This document shows, piece by piece, positions 1 through 7,993 of a stretch of 64,000 nt of DNA (positions are counted from its first letter, which is position 1; each line of letters opens with the position of its first letter). Origin of the DNA: Methylobacterium sp. NMS14P (lineage in GTDB: Bacteria > Pseudomonadota > Alphaproteobacteria > Rhizobiales > Beijerinckiaceae); the NCBI RefSeq assembly GCF_028583545.1, contig NZ_CP087106.1, forward strand, positions 2,836,501-2,900,500, written 5' to 3'. A program made the translations under genes and the position numbers. A model generated the notes under the pieces. The model was not told where the DNA came from, did no database searches, and was given only the letters and a program-made list of their open reading frames with translations.

Positions 1-224
1 ATCGCGCCGCCGTCCACGATCGGGTGCTTGTGGTCGACGAGCTTCGCGAAGGTCAGCTGGCCGTTCTGATCGCACCATGCGCAGAACGGGTGCCGGCGCC
101 GATGCTCTGCCGAGACCTTGCGCCAGCGGTGATCGTAGCCCCGCTCCGTCGCCGAGGTGCGCTCGTAGCGCTTCGAGAGGATCCTGGCCGGGCGAGAACC
201 GCGACCGCGCAGAGGCTGGGGCAC
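1..224 (-). CDS. HNH endonuclease, partial (runs off left edge)
   Basis: The reading frame opens at a GTG (224) just after an in-frame stop and continues past base 1, so only the N-terminal 74 or so residues are visible. They include RGYDHRWRKV, the pair CAWC and the segment LVDHKHPI, which fit the first part of a small phage HNH nuclease (a Cys pair followed by the DH of the HNH core). In tailed phages such genes usually sit just before the terminase genes, where they assist packaging. That suggests the head genes lie left of this window. The last His/Asn of the motif is out of view and the start is weak, so the family call is moderately sure and the role is inferred. Confidence 0.6.
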   Translation of the reverse strand, partial: MPQPLRGRGSRPARILSKRYERTSATERGYDHRWRKVSAEHRRRHPFCAWCDQNGQLTFAKLVDHKHPIVDGGA

Positions 225-524
225 CCCGAATTTCGCCGTTCAGCCGATTTTTTTCGCTGCGGCTCTCGGAAAAAGGCTCCCCATTCGGTTGCTGCTCCCC
301 TGCCTCGGATCCTTAATCGACCCCCCATACCCCTTGGGCGGTGAGGTCTGTTGCTGCTGGGCAGAGTCGTAGCAAAGAGGGGGTCCGAAACCTCCCTCCG
401 GGCCGCTCTGCTCGTTCTCAACCCTGTTCGGGGAGTACAAGGGGCGGTCGGGCCGGCACCGAGTTGGTGCGCCCCTTGTGAATCAGGCCCGATTCCGCGC
501 GTCAATCCGGCCCTGTGGAAAACG
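225..524. other. non-coding gap with two strong inverted repeats
   Basis: No convincing gene is visible here. The gap holds two adjacent potential stem-loops. One has outer arms GCAGAG (361-366) and CTCTGC (406-411), with a G-rich/C-rich inner pair (377-384 with 390-398). The second has ACAAGGGGC (437-445) pairing with GCCCCTTGT (471-479), and an inner GCACC (455-459) pairing with GGTGC (466-470). Neither is followed by a T-run on either strand, so they are not ordinary intrinsic terminators. They lie just downstream of the NusG-like gene in its direction of transcription. Confidence 0.5.
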
Positions 525-1385
525 TTACTGCCGCTCGATCTGTCGCAGCTCAAGCTCGACTGGCGTGGCTCGACCGAAGATCGAGACCTCGACCTTCACC
601 ATGCCGCGGCTCGCATCGAACTCCTCGACCACGCCCGAGAAGCTGGCGAAGGGGCCGTCGGCAACGCGCACCGTCTCGCCAATGCTGAACGCCTCGTCGA
701 CGTCGAACAGGGGCACTGAGCCGATGAGGGTCTCGGCGAAGTCGCGCATCTGCTTGTCGGGGATGACCGCGGGCAGGATGACTGCATCGTCGCGCCGGCC
801 GCCCTGATCGTCCAGCAGCGATACCTGCCGCTCGACGTGCTCGACGTCCCAGGCGAAGGCGCGATCGCGGCGCAGGCTCGGCATGTCGCCGTAGACGCGC
901 CGCTCCATCAGCCAGGGATGCTCGGCAGCGAGCTCCTCGAGTTGGCCCCGATCCTTCAGCCCGACGAACACCGTGCGGTCGAACAGCGGCACCTGCATCT
1001 TCCGGATGCGGCCCGAGCTCATGACCTGCTCAACCTCGTCGCGGGGCCGGAAGTGCGGGATCTTGGCGATCCGCAGCTTCTCGCACAGCTCGCCGGTATG
1101 GCCGACGCAGGCCTCGACCATCGCCCACAGCTTGCCCTCGGGCAGGTCATACTCCGCCCGGCGCGCCGCGATCCGCTCGGCCTCGCGCTGCTGCCGCTCA
1201 CGCTGGAGCTTCTCGCGCGGGCTTTCGGCGGGCCCGGCCTCTGCCTGCTCGGCGGCTGGCTCGTCGCCTTCGGCCTCGGCGTTCATCTCGGGCAGTACCT
1301 CGCCCCGCCGCATGAACGCCTTGTGTGCTCGCTCTCGCTGAAGCTTCCGGCGTTGCCGTTGCTTCTGGGTCAGCCTGCGCCTCAC
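525..1385 (-). CDS. NusG-like transcription factor (NGN + KOW), prophage-encoded
   Basis: About 286 residues from a GTG at 1385 that follows the previous stop by one base (TAG-C-GTG) and has GGAG eight bases upstream. After a basic, Glu-rich N-terminus, the middle part ([12 protein letters not shown], then [12 protein letters not shown]) resembles the NusG N-terminal domain, where the usual text is PLFPGYVFV. The C-terminus ([20 protein letters not shown], then [14 protein letters not shown]) is a clear KOW domain. NusG paralogues bind RNA polymerase and change pausing or termination. In a prophage, at the end of the early leftward operon and ahead of a structured non-coding gap and the late-type HNH gene, an antitermination role is a reasonable inference. 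Family assignment is fairly sure; function is not shown. Confidence 0.75.
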   Translation of the reverse strand: MRRRLTQKQRQRRKLQRERAHKAFMRRGEVLPEMNAEAEGDEPAAEQAEAGPAESPREKLQRERQQREAERIAARRAEYDLPEGKLWAMVEACVGHTGELCEKLRIAKIPHFRPRDEVEQVMSSGRIRKMQVPLFDRTVFVGLKDRGQLEELAAEHPWLMERRVYGDMPSLRRDRAFAWDVEHVERQVSLLDDQGGRRDDAVILPAVIPDKQMRDFAETLIGSVPLFDVDEAFSIGETVRVADGPFASFSGVVEEFDASRGMVKVEVSIFGRATPVELELRQIERQ

Positions 1386-1386
1386 G

Positions 1387-1635
1387 CTACGCTCCAGTCG
1401 CGCCCAACCCCGTCCGTGCGACCCGCACGTCCGGCCCCGTCCCAAACTGCTGATCTTGTTCCGATATCGGCATACCGAGGACGGATCCGGCCCTGCCCTC
1501 ACCCGCATCGGAACGGGTCGCCGAGATGCGGCCCGGCACCTGCGCCGCCAGGGCCCGTGTCGCCTCACGGTGCCGGCGGTCCCACAGCAGGACCGAGCCG
1601 GACGGCGGGCCGCGTCGGGGCGCGGGTCGGCCCAT
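1387..1635 (-). CDS. hypothetical prophage protein, 82 aa
   Basis: No family is recognised. The ATG at 1635 overlaps the stop of the upstream gene (TGATG), and the TAG stop lies one base before the GTG of the NusG-like gene. The protein is Arg- and Gly-rich with no membrane segment; one segment reads [19 protein letters not shown]. Evidence for expression is mainly the tight translational coupling within a leftward operon. Confidence 0.5.
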   Translation of the reverse strand: MGRPAPRRGPPSGSVLLWDRRHREATRALAAQVPGRISATRSDAGEGRAGSVLGMPISEQDQQFGTGPDVRVARTGLGATGA

Positions 1636-1910
1636 CACGCGGCCTCCTCGTCGACCTCGAGCCGTACCGGGCCTTCGTGGTCGCGGATCGTCGCGACCCC
1701 GGCGAGGCCGAGGAACATCCGCTGCATGTCGACGACATAGGCGGCGCCGTCCCGCTCCCGCTGGAGCTTGAGCTTCACCACCATCAGACCGCCCTCGCGG
1801 GTCAGCCGCTCGGCGAAGGCTGTGAGGCTCGCATCGGGGACGCCGATCGGGAACTGGAGCGGCAGGCCGGACGGGCGGTCGATGGTGGTCTGGACCTGGA
1901 GGACCAGCAT
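1635..1910 (-). CDS. hypothetical prophage protein, 91 aa
   Basis: No family is recognised. The ATG at 1910 overlaps the stop of the replication-protein gene (TGATG), and its own stop overlaps the next start in the same way. The sequence has alternating hydrophobic and charged segments (MVVKLKLQRERDGAAYVVDM), suggesting a small beta-containing soluble protein, and an acidic tail ending EVDEEAA. Confidence 0.6.
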   Translation of the reverse strand: MLVLQVQTTIDRPSGLPLQFPIGVPDASLTAFAERLTREGGLMVVKLKLQRERDGAAYVVDMQRMFLGLAGVATIRDHEGPVRLEVDEEAA

Positions 1911-2908
1911 CACGCGGCCTCACCGATCAGCAGGCGGGACGGGATCTTGCAGCCGGGCTGGCCGGGCGCCGGGCCCCACAGGTGGTCGACCCATCCGCCC
2001 ATCTCGCGGTGCTTCGCAATGGCGGCTCGCAGCACCGGCTCGGCATAGGCGCCATAGGGCGAGCCGAGGTCGATCTTGTCGGCCTCCGCCACCGGCGCGG
2101 CTGGGACCGGGCTCAGACCCTCGGCGGTGCGCAGGGTGCGCTGGGCCGCCACCCGCTCGGCGACGGTGTTCGCCAACAGCGACCACGTCCGGATCGGCGT
2201 CCGCCGCGTCCCGAGGTCGAGCAGGGCCGGAATGATCTCGCGTTCGAGGTCGAGGCCGTCGGCCTCCAGCCGGGCCATCGGGCTGACGACCAGGTCCTGC
2301 ACCCAGTCCCGGGGCAGCACCTCGCGGCACCGCCGCTCGACGCGATCAAAGTTCTCCCGGCTGTTCCACGCTGGCGGCGGCGGCGGCGCGGCGGCGGCGG
2401 GAGCCGGCGGGCCGGAAGCGGCCTTGGCCGGCGCTGCTGCGGCCTGGTGCCGGGTCGGTGCCTCGTGTGCGCGCTCGCGCGGGGGTGAGCCGCCGCCGCC
2501 GGGATTATCTCTCTTCCTATCCCCTCCACTCCTATCCCTTCCTACGCCGATCGTTCGACGACCGTTCGGCGAATTGGGGTCGGGTGGTTCGGGCAGTTGC
2601 GACTTCTGAGGCCGGTCGATCTTCTGGTGGTGCCAGCCGGTGACCTGCAAAAACTCTTTCTCATCAACCTCATAGAGGTACAGCAGGCCATTCGCCGATA
2701 GTTCGTCGATCAATCGACGAATGTCTTCGGCCAGAACGTCGTCGGACGGAAACACCTGAGCCTTGATCCGCTTCGGCGACAGCGTCATGCGGCCGGCGTC
2801 GTCGCAGAAATTCCAGAGGCCGATGAACAAGAGGCGAGCGTTCGTCGAGCACTCCATCACCTGCTCGGAGCTCCAGAACTCCGGCTTGATCGAGCGGATG
2901 CGAGCCAT
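1910..2908 (-). CDS. phage replication protein (winged-helix N-terminus)
   Basis: 332 residues from an ATG at 2908 that overlaps the dnaB stop (TGATG). The N-terminal 100 residues (MARIRSIKPEFW, then LLFIGLWNFCDDAG, then DDVLAEDIRRLIDELSANGL) match the winged-helix start of many phage replication-initiation or replisome-organiser proteins. A Pro/Ala-rich linker of about 60 residues follows, then a helical C-terminal domain (LPRDWVQDLVVSPMARLEAD) that may contact the helicase. Sitting next to dnaB supports a role in loading the helicase at the phage origin. Function is inferred from the N-terminal pattern and context. Confidence 0.7.
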   Translation of the reverse strand: MARIRSIKPEFWSSEQVMECSTNARLLFIGLWNFCDDAGRMTLSPKRIKAQVFPSDDVLAEDIRRLIDELSANGLLYLYEVDEKEFLQVTGWHHQKIDRPQKSQLPEPPDPNSPNGRRTIGVGRDRSGGDRKRDNPGGGGSPPRERAHEAPTRHQAAAAPAKAASGPPAPAAAAPPPPPAWNSRENFDRVERRCREVLPRDWVQDLVVSPMARLEADGLDLEREIIPALLDLGTRRTPIRTWSLLANTVAERVAAQRTLRTAEGLSPVPAAPVAEADKIDLGSPYGAYAEPVLRAAIAKHREMGGWVDHLWGPAPGQPGCKIPSRLLIGEAA

Positions 2909-4371
2909 CAGCGGGGCCCCCGTGCGGTCTGAGAGATTGCGGACGAGGCCACGTCGCACCACAGGTCGAGGGTCGGGCACGGCCCGCTGCGGTTCTTGGC
3001 CAGGATGATCTCGAGGGCGTTCTGCCGCTCGATGAGACGGGCGCCGACCTCGGCGTCGCCGTTGCTGCTCTTGAGCTTCTTCTCGAGGTAATAGGCCTCG
3101 CGGTAGAGCATCAGCACCGCGTCGGCGTCCTGCTCCAACTCGCCGGAATCCCGCAGGTCGGCGAGGCTGGGCCGCTTGTCGGCCCGGTCCTTCGCCTCGA
3201 CCCCGCGGTTCAACTGGGTCAGCAGAACGACGCAGATGTCCTCGGACTTGGCGAGCTGCTTGAGCGAACCCGAGATCTCGCCGATCTCCAGCACCCGGTT
3301 GCCCTGGTAGCGGTCCGAGACCTTGATGAACTTCAGATAGTCGATGAAGACGACGCCGAGGTCCTGGCCCATCTTGGCGAGGCGCCGCTTCTCGGCCTTC
3401 ACCGCCGCCGCGATCTGGGCGACGCTGACCGACGGCTCGCATTCGAGCTTGAGGTGCAGGCGCTCGTAGCGCTTCATCGCCTCGTCGATCCGCCACAGCT
3501 CGTCGTCGTCGAGCTCGACGGCGGCCATGATCTTGCCGAAGGTCAGCGGGCGGTTGTGCAGGTAGGACAGATCCGCGAGGTAGCGGGCAATCTGCTGGTC
3601 CCGGGTCACCTCGCACTGGAAGACGAGCACGCCAGCGTCGCGGGCGGCGAACCGGCTCAGCGACGTCATCGCCACCGTCTTGCCCATGCCGGGCCGCCCA
3701 GCGAGCAGCCAGAGCTGACCGCGCTGGAATCCGCCATTCGTGGCTCGGTCGAGATCCGCGATGCCGGTCGGCACCGCCGTGGACCGCAGCAGCCCGGACC
3801 GCAGCCCCTCGATCCGCTCCCGCATCCAGGCTGTGGCCTGCGCCGCATCCTGGCCGCTCATCCGGCCATCGCTGCCCGTGCCGCGCACCTCGAGGAGCGC
3901 CGTGTCGGTCTCGTCGATCAGAGTGCTGGCCTGGTCCTCGGCGCCGCCCTGGCGGGCCTGCTCGGCGAGGCCCTCCCCAATCATCACCAGCGCCCGCCGG
4001 CGGGCGAACTCGCGCACGATCGCGGCGTGGCCGGGCGCGTCCCAGGAAGCCGCATCAGCCGCAAGGCTGGCGAGGTATCGCGCCGGCGGCTGGCCGGCGA
4101 TCTCGCGCGTCTTGAGGTACTGCGCGACCGTGACGGCCGAGACCGGCAGGCCGCCGGCGCTCAGCGCCAGCATGGTGCCGTAGACCTCGCGGTGCTCGGC
4201 GCCGAACAAGTCGTCGACCTTGAGCCCCTGCGCCACCTCGGTGAGCTGATCCGGCTTCAGCAGCAGCGCGGCCAGCAACGCCCGCTCGGTGTCGAAGCAG
4301 TGCGGCAGCCGCTCCAGCGCCTGGCTGTCGGTCGGCCGGAAGGCGACGACGTTCTCGTGATCCCAGCTCAT
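2908..4371 (-). CDS. dnaB: replicative DNA helicase, DnaB type
   Basis: 487 residues. The N-terminal DnaB domain (residues about 25-120) is followed by a linker and a RecA-like motor with Walker A GRPGMGKT at 225-232, a Walker-B-like GVVFIDYLKF near residue 345, and the DRADKRPSLADLRDSGELEQ segment typical of DnaB helicases near residue 405. It would form the hexameric 5'-to-3' helicase that unwinds phage DNA. The start overlaps the stop of the upstream 78-aa gene (ATGA), and the stop overlaps the replication-protein start. As a prophage copy it is distinct from the host dnaB. Length and motifs are normal for the family. Confidence 0.93.
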   Translation of the reverse strand: MSWDHENVVAFRPTDSQALERLPHCFDTERALLAALLLKPDQLTEVAQGLKVDDLFGAEHREVYGTMLALSAGGLPVSAVTVAQYLKTREIAGQPPARYLASLAADAASWDAPGHAAIVREFARRRALVMIGEGLAEQARQGGAEDQASTLIDETDTALLEVRGTGSDGRMSGQDAAQATAWMRERIEGLRSGLLRSTAVPTGIADLDRATNGGFQRGQLWLLAGRPGMGKTVAMTSLSRFAARDAGVLVFQCEVTRDQQIARYLADLSYLHNRPLTFGKIMAAVELDDDELWRIDEAMKRYERLHLKLECEPSVSVAQIAAAVKAEKRRLAKMGQDLGVVFIDYLKFIKVSDRYQGNRVLEIGEISGSLKQLAKSEDICVVLLTQLNRGVEAKDRADKRPSLADLRDSGELEQDADAVLMLYREAYYLEKKLKSSNGDAEVGARLIERQNALEIILAKNRSGPCPTLDLWCDVASSAISQTARGPR

Positions 4372-4604
4372 GCAGCGCGCCTCCGGTGTCGGGCCGGAAG
4401 CATGTCCTCCGGCATCATCACCGCGCCCTGGCGGAGGCGCGGCGGGATCTCGGCGCCGTCCGGGTAGAAGCCGCGGCCGTCGAGCGGCTGCTGGATCCCC
4501 GGCACGGTGTGGCAGATCAGGTCGAAGCGCTCGGCCGCGGCCAGGACCTCCTCGCGGGTCCCGCGGTAGAGCACCTGCTGCTGGTGGATGATCGCCCAGC
4601 GCAT
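4368..4604 (-). CDS. hypothetical prophage protein, 78 aa
   Basis: No family is recognised. The ATG at 4604 lies four bases after the methyltransferase stop, and the stop overlaps the dnaB start (ATGA). The N-terminus MRWAIIHQQQVLYRGTREEV looks like a small folded alpha/beta protein, and the C-terminus is very basic. A start at 4646 is possible but would overlap the methyltransferase gene. Confidence 0.6.
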   Translation of the reverse strand: MRWAIIHQQQVLYRGTREEVLAAAERFDLICHTVPGIQQPLDGRGFYPDGAEIPPRLRQGAVMMPEDMLPARHRRRAA

Positions 4605-4608
4605 GGCG

Positions 4609-5799
4609 CTACTCCGCTGCTGTGACGGCGGGAGGCGCGTCATCACCGCCGAAGCGGCGGGCGATGTCGGCCCGGTAGGCTTCCTCTCGCTCGATCAGCT
4701 CGGCGCGGAGGCTTTCGGCGATCGCCGCGGCGGCGGTGGTGCCGGTGCCGGCGAACGGGTCGAGGACCAGACCGCCGGGCGGCACGACGAGGCGGCAGAG
4801 CCACCGCATCAGCGCGATCGGCTTCACGGTCGGATGCTTCGAGCCGGCCCGGTCTGCCTTCGTCGCCTTGGAGCAGTAGAAGAACCGGGCGGCCGATCCG
4901 CTGTCTGCGTGGAACGCTCCTGCCACGCGGGCGCGTCGCCCGGTCACGCGACCGACGCTCGCCTCGCTGGGTTCGGTGCCGCGTACGGGCGCCGCCGCTC
5001 CGGCCTGCTTCGGGAAGGCCGCAACGACCTCCTTCGAGCCGTCGTGCAAGATGTTGGCGGGCCAGCGGCCGGCCGCGGACGGCTCAAAGCCGTTCTGCTC
5101 TACGCCCGGCGTCGGCTTGCCATCGCGGTAGTGGGACCGCAGTAGGCCCGCGCCGCCGATCAGCGCGTCATCGGTTGCGACACGGCAGGCATCGATGTTG
5201 ATCGCGCCGGTGCCGTGCTCCCGCAGGCATTCCTGGACGGTGCCCGCCAGCGGCTTGCGCGCCAGGACGATCGGCTCGTAGGCCGGCTTCAGCGCGGTGC
5301 CCCACCCCGCCCACTTGTCGGACGCGGCAGCGGCGGCCTCGCGGAACAGGTCGCTGTCGGTGACCTTGCCCAGCGCCTTCTCGGCATCGTGGCTCTTCGG
5401 GAAGCCGGTCCCGAAGAGCCACATCAGCTGATCGCGAACCTCGAACCCGGCATCCTCGATCGCGCAGGTGAGGCGGTGGACGTTCTTCGGGGCGCCGAAG
5501 GCCACCAAGTGGGCGCCCGGCTTGAGCACGCGCAGCACAGCCGCCCAGGTCTCCGGACGGAAGGCGATATCGCCGCCGTCCCAGGTCTGCCCCATGAAGC
5601 CGCGCGAGTGCCGCCCCATGGCGCCGGCGGACGATCGTGATGACGGGTCGACGCCCGACCAGCGCTTGATGATCGAAGCGAAGTGGTAGGGCGGATCCGT
5701 CACGCACGCGTCGAAGCGGTCGGGCGGCAGCGTGGCGAGCACGTCGAGGCAGTCGCCGGCGTGCAGGCGGACGTCCCCATCTGCGAGGAACGACCTCAT
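4609..5799 (-). CDS. DNA methyltransferase (N6-adenine or N4-cytosine), prophage orphan
   Basis: 396 residues from an ATG at 5799 that overlaps the resolvase stop (ATGA). The catalytic motif DPPY lies at residues 35-38, and the S-adenosylmethionine motif LDPFAGTGTT is near the C-terminus. That order (IV before I) is the beta class of amino-methyltransferases. A long middle segment (residues about 120-330) holds the presumed target-recognition part. No restriction enzyme gene is adjacent, so it probably protects phage DNA from host restriction or acts in regulation. The recognised base and site cannot be read from the sequence. Confidence 0.88.
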   Translation of the reverse strand: MRSFLADGDVRLHAGDCLDVLATLPPDRFDACVTDPPYHFASIIKRWSGVDPSSRSSAGAMGRHSRGFMGQTWDGGDIAFRPETWAAVLRVLKPGAHLVAFGAPKNVHRLTCAIEDAGFEVRDQLMWLFGTGFPKSHDAEKALGKVTDSDLFREAAAAASDKWAGWGTALKPAYEPIVLARKPLAGTVQECLREHGTGAINIDACRVATDDALIGGAGLLRSHYRDGKPTPGVEQNGFEPSAAGRWPANILHDGSKEVVAAFPKQAGAAAPVRGTEPSEASVGRVTGRRARVAGAFHADSGSAARFFYCSKATKADRAGSKHPTVKPIALMRWLCRLVVPPGGLVLDPFAGTGTTAAAAIAESLRAELIEREEAYRADIARRFGGDDAPPAVTAAE

Positions 5800-6308
5800 G
5801 CCGCCCTCCCGCCGAGGCGACCGAGGGTCAGGCGGGAGTACCGCGGCGCCTTCTCGTGAACGGCGCAGGCCCACAGGCCGAGCGCGTCGGCCGCGTTGTC
5901 GTCCTTCGGGTCCCAGCCGTGGCTACGAGCGGCCGCGACCATGTCGTCCTTGCTCGCCTTGCCGCTGCCGGCGAACATCTTCTTCACGCTGCTGTTGTTG
6001 TGCTCCATGCAGCGGATCTGCCGGCGGTAGCAGGCGAGCTCGGTCTGCCAGCACAGGCCCATGAGCTTGCGAGCGGTGTTCGCGTTGCCGGTGCCGCTAA
6101 CGAAGGGGGCCTCGAACACGACCAGCGCCGGGTTCTCCAGCGTGATCATGTCGAGGAGCCACTCGTCGTAGGCATCGCCGAAGCGCCCGATCTCGGCCCC
6201 GGTCGAGGGCAGCAGCTTCGAGCCGTAGTGCGGCTCCCCGTCGGGCGAACCACAGGCCCAGCCCAGACGGGTCGCGAGGTCGAGAGCGAGGATCTTCGGC
6301 AGCGCCAT
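5796..6308 (-). CDS. RuvC-like Holliday junction resolvase, phage type
   Basis: 170 residues with the RNase-H-fold acidic residues in the expected order: ALDLA near residue 9, VVFEAP near residue 64, and DDNAADALGLW near residue 140. Phage RuvC-like nucleases resolve branched DNA during replication, recombination or packaging. The gene sits between a 137-aa protein of unknown function and the methyltransferase, within the leftward operon. Its size matches the short phage members of the family. Assignment rests on the acidic residue pattern, not on a search. Confidence 0.8.
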   Translation of the reverse strand: MALPKILALDLATRLGWACGSPDGEPHYGSKLLPSTGAEIGRFGDAYDEWLLDMITLENPALVVFEAPFVSGTGNANTARKLMGLCWQTELACYRRQIRCMEHNNSSVKKMFAGSGKASKDDMVAAARSHGWDPKDDNAADALGLWACAVHEKAPRYSRLTLGRLGGRAA

Positions 6309-6311
6309 GGC

Positions 6312-6725
6312 TCAGTGCGCCAGCTGCGCGATGCCGCCCTTCAGGCGCGCCGTGTTCTCGGCGACCTGGTCGTCGGCAGAGGCCTTCTCGGTCTGGCCGG
6401 CCCGGCGGGCGGCCTCGTCGCCTTCCGCACCCTCGAACAGATCAGGGGAAGGGTTGAGGTCGAGCTTTACGCGGTAGTCGTCGAAGGCGCGGAGGTAGTC
6501 GGCTCGGGCCGCGTCCTCCATGCGAGCCAGCTTGCGGCAGTCGTTGAAGGCCCGCCGGTGCACGCCGTGCACGTCCTCGGCTTTCTTCACGGCGGCGCCG
6601 AGCTCGCCGCGCGCCTCGTCCATCTTGGTCTTGTGGCCGTTGCAAAGCGCGATGAGGCTCTTCAGCACGCTCGCGGCCACACCGGTCTGCTTCTTCGCCT
6701 TCGTGTCCTTCAGCTTCTCGGCCAT
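6312..6725 (-). CDS. hypothetical prophage protein, 137 aa, helical
   Basis: No family is firmly recognised. The ATG at 6725 has GGAGAG eight bases upstream. The sequence is rich in Lys, Ala, Glu and Asp, with regions such as MDEARGELGAAVKKAEDVHG that predict long helices, and an acidic segment LFEGAEGDEAARR. It could bind nucleic acid or a replication partner, since its neighbours are MucR-like and RuvC-like genes, but that is only context. Confidence 0.65.
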   Translation of the reverse strand: MAEKLKDTKAKKQTGVAASVLKSLIALCNGHKTKMDEARGELGAAVKKAEDVHGVHRRAFNDCRKLARMEDAARADYLRAFDDYRVKLDLNPSPDLFEGAEGDEAARRAGQTEKASADDQVAENTARLKGGIAQLAH

Positions 6726-6805
6726 GGAACTCTCCACTCACCCGGACGCGCCCCGGGCCGGCGCCCGGCCCGCACATGCGAGCCGGGGTCAGGTCGGGGA
6801 CGGGA

Positions 6806-7255
6806 TCAGGCGACGGCGGCGAGCGGCTTTTGCTTCGCCTGGGCGCCCGGAACGCCGAGGCCCATCTGCTTGGCCAGGGTCGCGCGGGCCGCGCTGTAGG
6901 AGGCACAGACCATCGGGTAGTCGGCCGGCAGGCCGAACTGCTCGCGGTAGCTGCGGGCGTCGAGGCCGTGCTTCGTGAGGTGGCGCTTCAGCGTCTTGTA
7001 CGGCTTGCCGTCGATGAAGCTGATCAGCGCGTCCGGCGTGATCGACTTGCGGATCTGCGCCGGGGTCAGCGACTCCGCGGCGGCCTCGACCGGCGCCGCA
7101 CCGCTGAGCCCGGCGAGCGTCGCGTGAACGGACCGGATCAGCCCGGGCAGCTCGGCGGCAGGCACGTGGTTCAGCCGCACGTAATTCGCGACGATGTTGA
7201 CCGTGTAGTCGATCGCCGTGTCGATGCCGGGGGTCAGGTCGTAGGTCTCGGCCAT
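6806..7255 (-). CDS. MucR/Ros-family transcriptional regulator, altered zinc site
   Basis: 149 residues from an ATG at 7255 with GGAGG nine bases upstream. The C-terminal half has the family signature KTLKRHLTKHGLDARSYREQ followed by FGLPADYPMVCASYSAAR. MucR proteins are alphaproteobacterial H-NS-like or Ros-like regulators that bind AT-rich DNA. At the position of the usual CLEDGK, this protein has SFIDGK, so the first zinc-ligand Cys is replaced by Ser while both His remain. Zinc-free members of the family are known in Rhizobiales, so it may still fold and bind DNA. Carriage on a prophage suggests control of phage or host genes. Confidence 0.88.
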   Translation of the reverse strand: MAETYDLTPGIDTAIDYTVNIVANYVRLNHVPAAELPGLIRSVHATLAGLSGAAPVEAAAESLTPAQIRKSITPDALISFIDGKPYKTLKRHLTKHGLDARSYREQFGLPADYPMVCASYSAARATLAKQMGLGVPGAQAKQKPLAAVA

Positions 7256-7329
7256 TGCGGGCCTCCAGATCGCGCGGGAGCGCCCCGCGAGGCGGGCCTT
7301 TCAGCCGGGGAAGCAGAGGGCGCGCAGCA

Positions 7330-7575
7330 TCACGGCCGGCGCTCCCGGGTGTCGCTGCGGGCGTCGTGATCGCGGTCCCAGAGGCGCGGCGACCACTCAC
7401 GAGCGGGCGCTTCAGGCGGGCAGATCGCGTCGGCCTCGGCGCCATAGCGCTTGGCATCGGCCGCTCGGCGGTTGCGGAAGGCCAGGACCGAGCGGATGCG
7501 CGCGTTGGCGCGGGCCTCGTCGAGGTGAGCGAGCCATTCCAGCAGGCGCAGGACGTGGAAGCGGACCGGCCTCAA
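7330..7575 (-). CDS. hypothetical prophage protein, 81 aa
   Basis: No family is recognised. The likely start is a TTG at 7575, which overlaps the upstream stop (TTGA) and has GGAGGG about nine bases upstream. The protein is basic and helical (HLDEARANARIRSVLAFRNR) with a hydrophilic C-terminus. It is included because of the coupled start and strong Shine-Dalgarno sequence. Confidence 0.5.
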   Translation of the reverse strand: MRPVRFHVLRLLEWLAHLDEARANARIRSVLAFRNRRAADAKRYGAEADAICPPEAPAREWSPRLWDRDHDARSDTRERRP

Positions 7576-7922
7576 CGCTGAGCCCTCCGCCAGTCCTCGG
7601 CGAGCATCTCGTCGATCGCCTGTCGCTCCGCGAGCAGCTTCTGCTTCCGCTCCTCTCGGGCGAGGTCGTCCAGCCAGGGGAGCGGGTTCGCCATCGCGCC
7701 CACGACGAAGGCGAGTCCGTACTGGTTGAGGATGGGCCCGACGTACTCCAGCGAGGGCTTGGCCTCACCGCTGAACCACTTCTCGACCGTCCGAATGGGT
7801 GCCTGCAGGTCAGCAGCGACGCGCTTGGCGGTGCTGGCAGGATAGATCCGACGCCATTGGTCTACCCAGGCTTGAGGTTTTATCACCCATCCTTGGGTAT
7901 CCGTATGCCCAGACTTCCGCAT
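7572..7922 (-). CDS. helix-turn-helix regulator-like protein, 116 aa
   Basis: From the ATG at 7922 with GGGGAA upstream, the product has a likely helix-turn-helix (VDQWRRIYPASTAKRVAADL, then PIRTVEKWFSGEAKPSL) in residues about 20-60, similar in layout to small phage repressors in which the recognition helix contains a Trp. The C-terminal part (LDDLAREERKQKLLAERQAI) is a probable coiled coil for dimerisation. A perfect 9-bp inverted repeat overlaps its ribosome binding site, consistent with autoregulation. It may control the lower part of the leftward operon. Family call is by pattern only. Confidence 0.6.
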   Translation of the reverse strand: MRKSGHTDTQGWVIKPQAWVDQWRRIYPASTAKRVAADLQAPIRTVEKWFSGEAKPSLEYVGPILNQYGLAFVVGAMANPLPWLDDLAREERKQKLLAERQAIDEMLAEDWRRAQR

Positions 7923-7928
7923 GTCGTT

Positions 7929-7951
7929 CCCCGATGCTGTGTGCATCGGGG
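7929..7951. promoter_or_regulatory. perfect inverted repeat over the SD of the HTH gene
   Basis: CCCCGATGC (7929-7937), a 5-base spacer, then GCATCGGGG (7943-7951). The left arm contains the GGGGAA ribosome binding site of the gene starting at 7922. It could be an operator for that protein, or an mRNA hairpin that hides its ribosome binding site. Confidence 0.55.
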
Positions 7952-7993
7952 TCGAGTGCAGGACGCCTGAGGACATGGAGGTGGCAACCGACA

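Noticed and set aside
361..479. Intrinsic terminators after the NusG-like gene
   Set aside because: The stems are strong, but no T-run follows on either strand, so they are listed as structured elements instead.
53..553. Long minus-strand frame across the left gap
   Set aside because: Composition is that of an antisense shadow, and it crosses both inverted repeats and the HNH gene in another frame.
2909..3616. Extension of the replication-protein frame upstream into dnaB
   Set aside because: It is the out-of-frame shadow of dnaB. The family N-terminus MARIRSIKPEFW begins at 2908 with a TGATG overlap.
4609..5799. Restriction-modification system
   Set aside because: The methyltransferase has no restriction gene beside it; its neighbours are replication and recombination genes.
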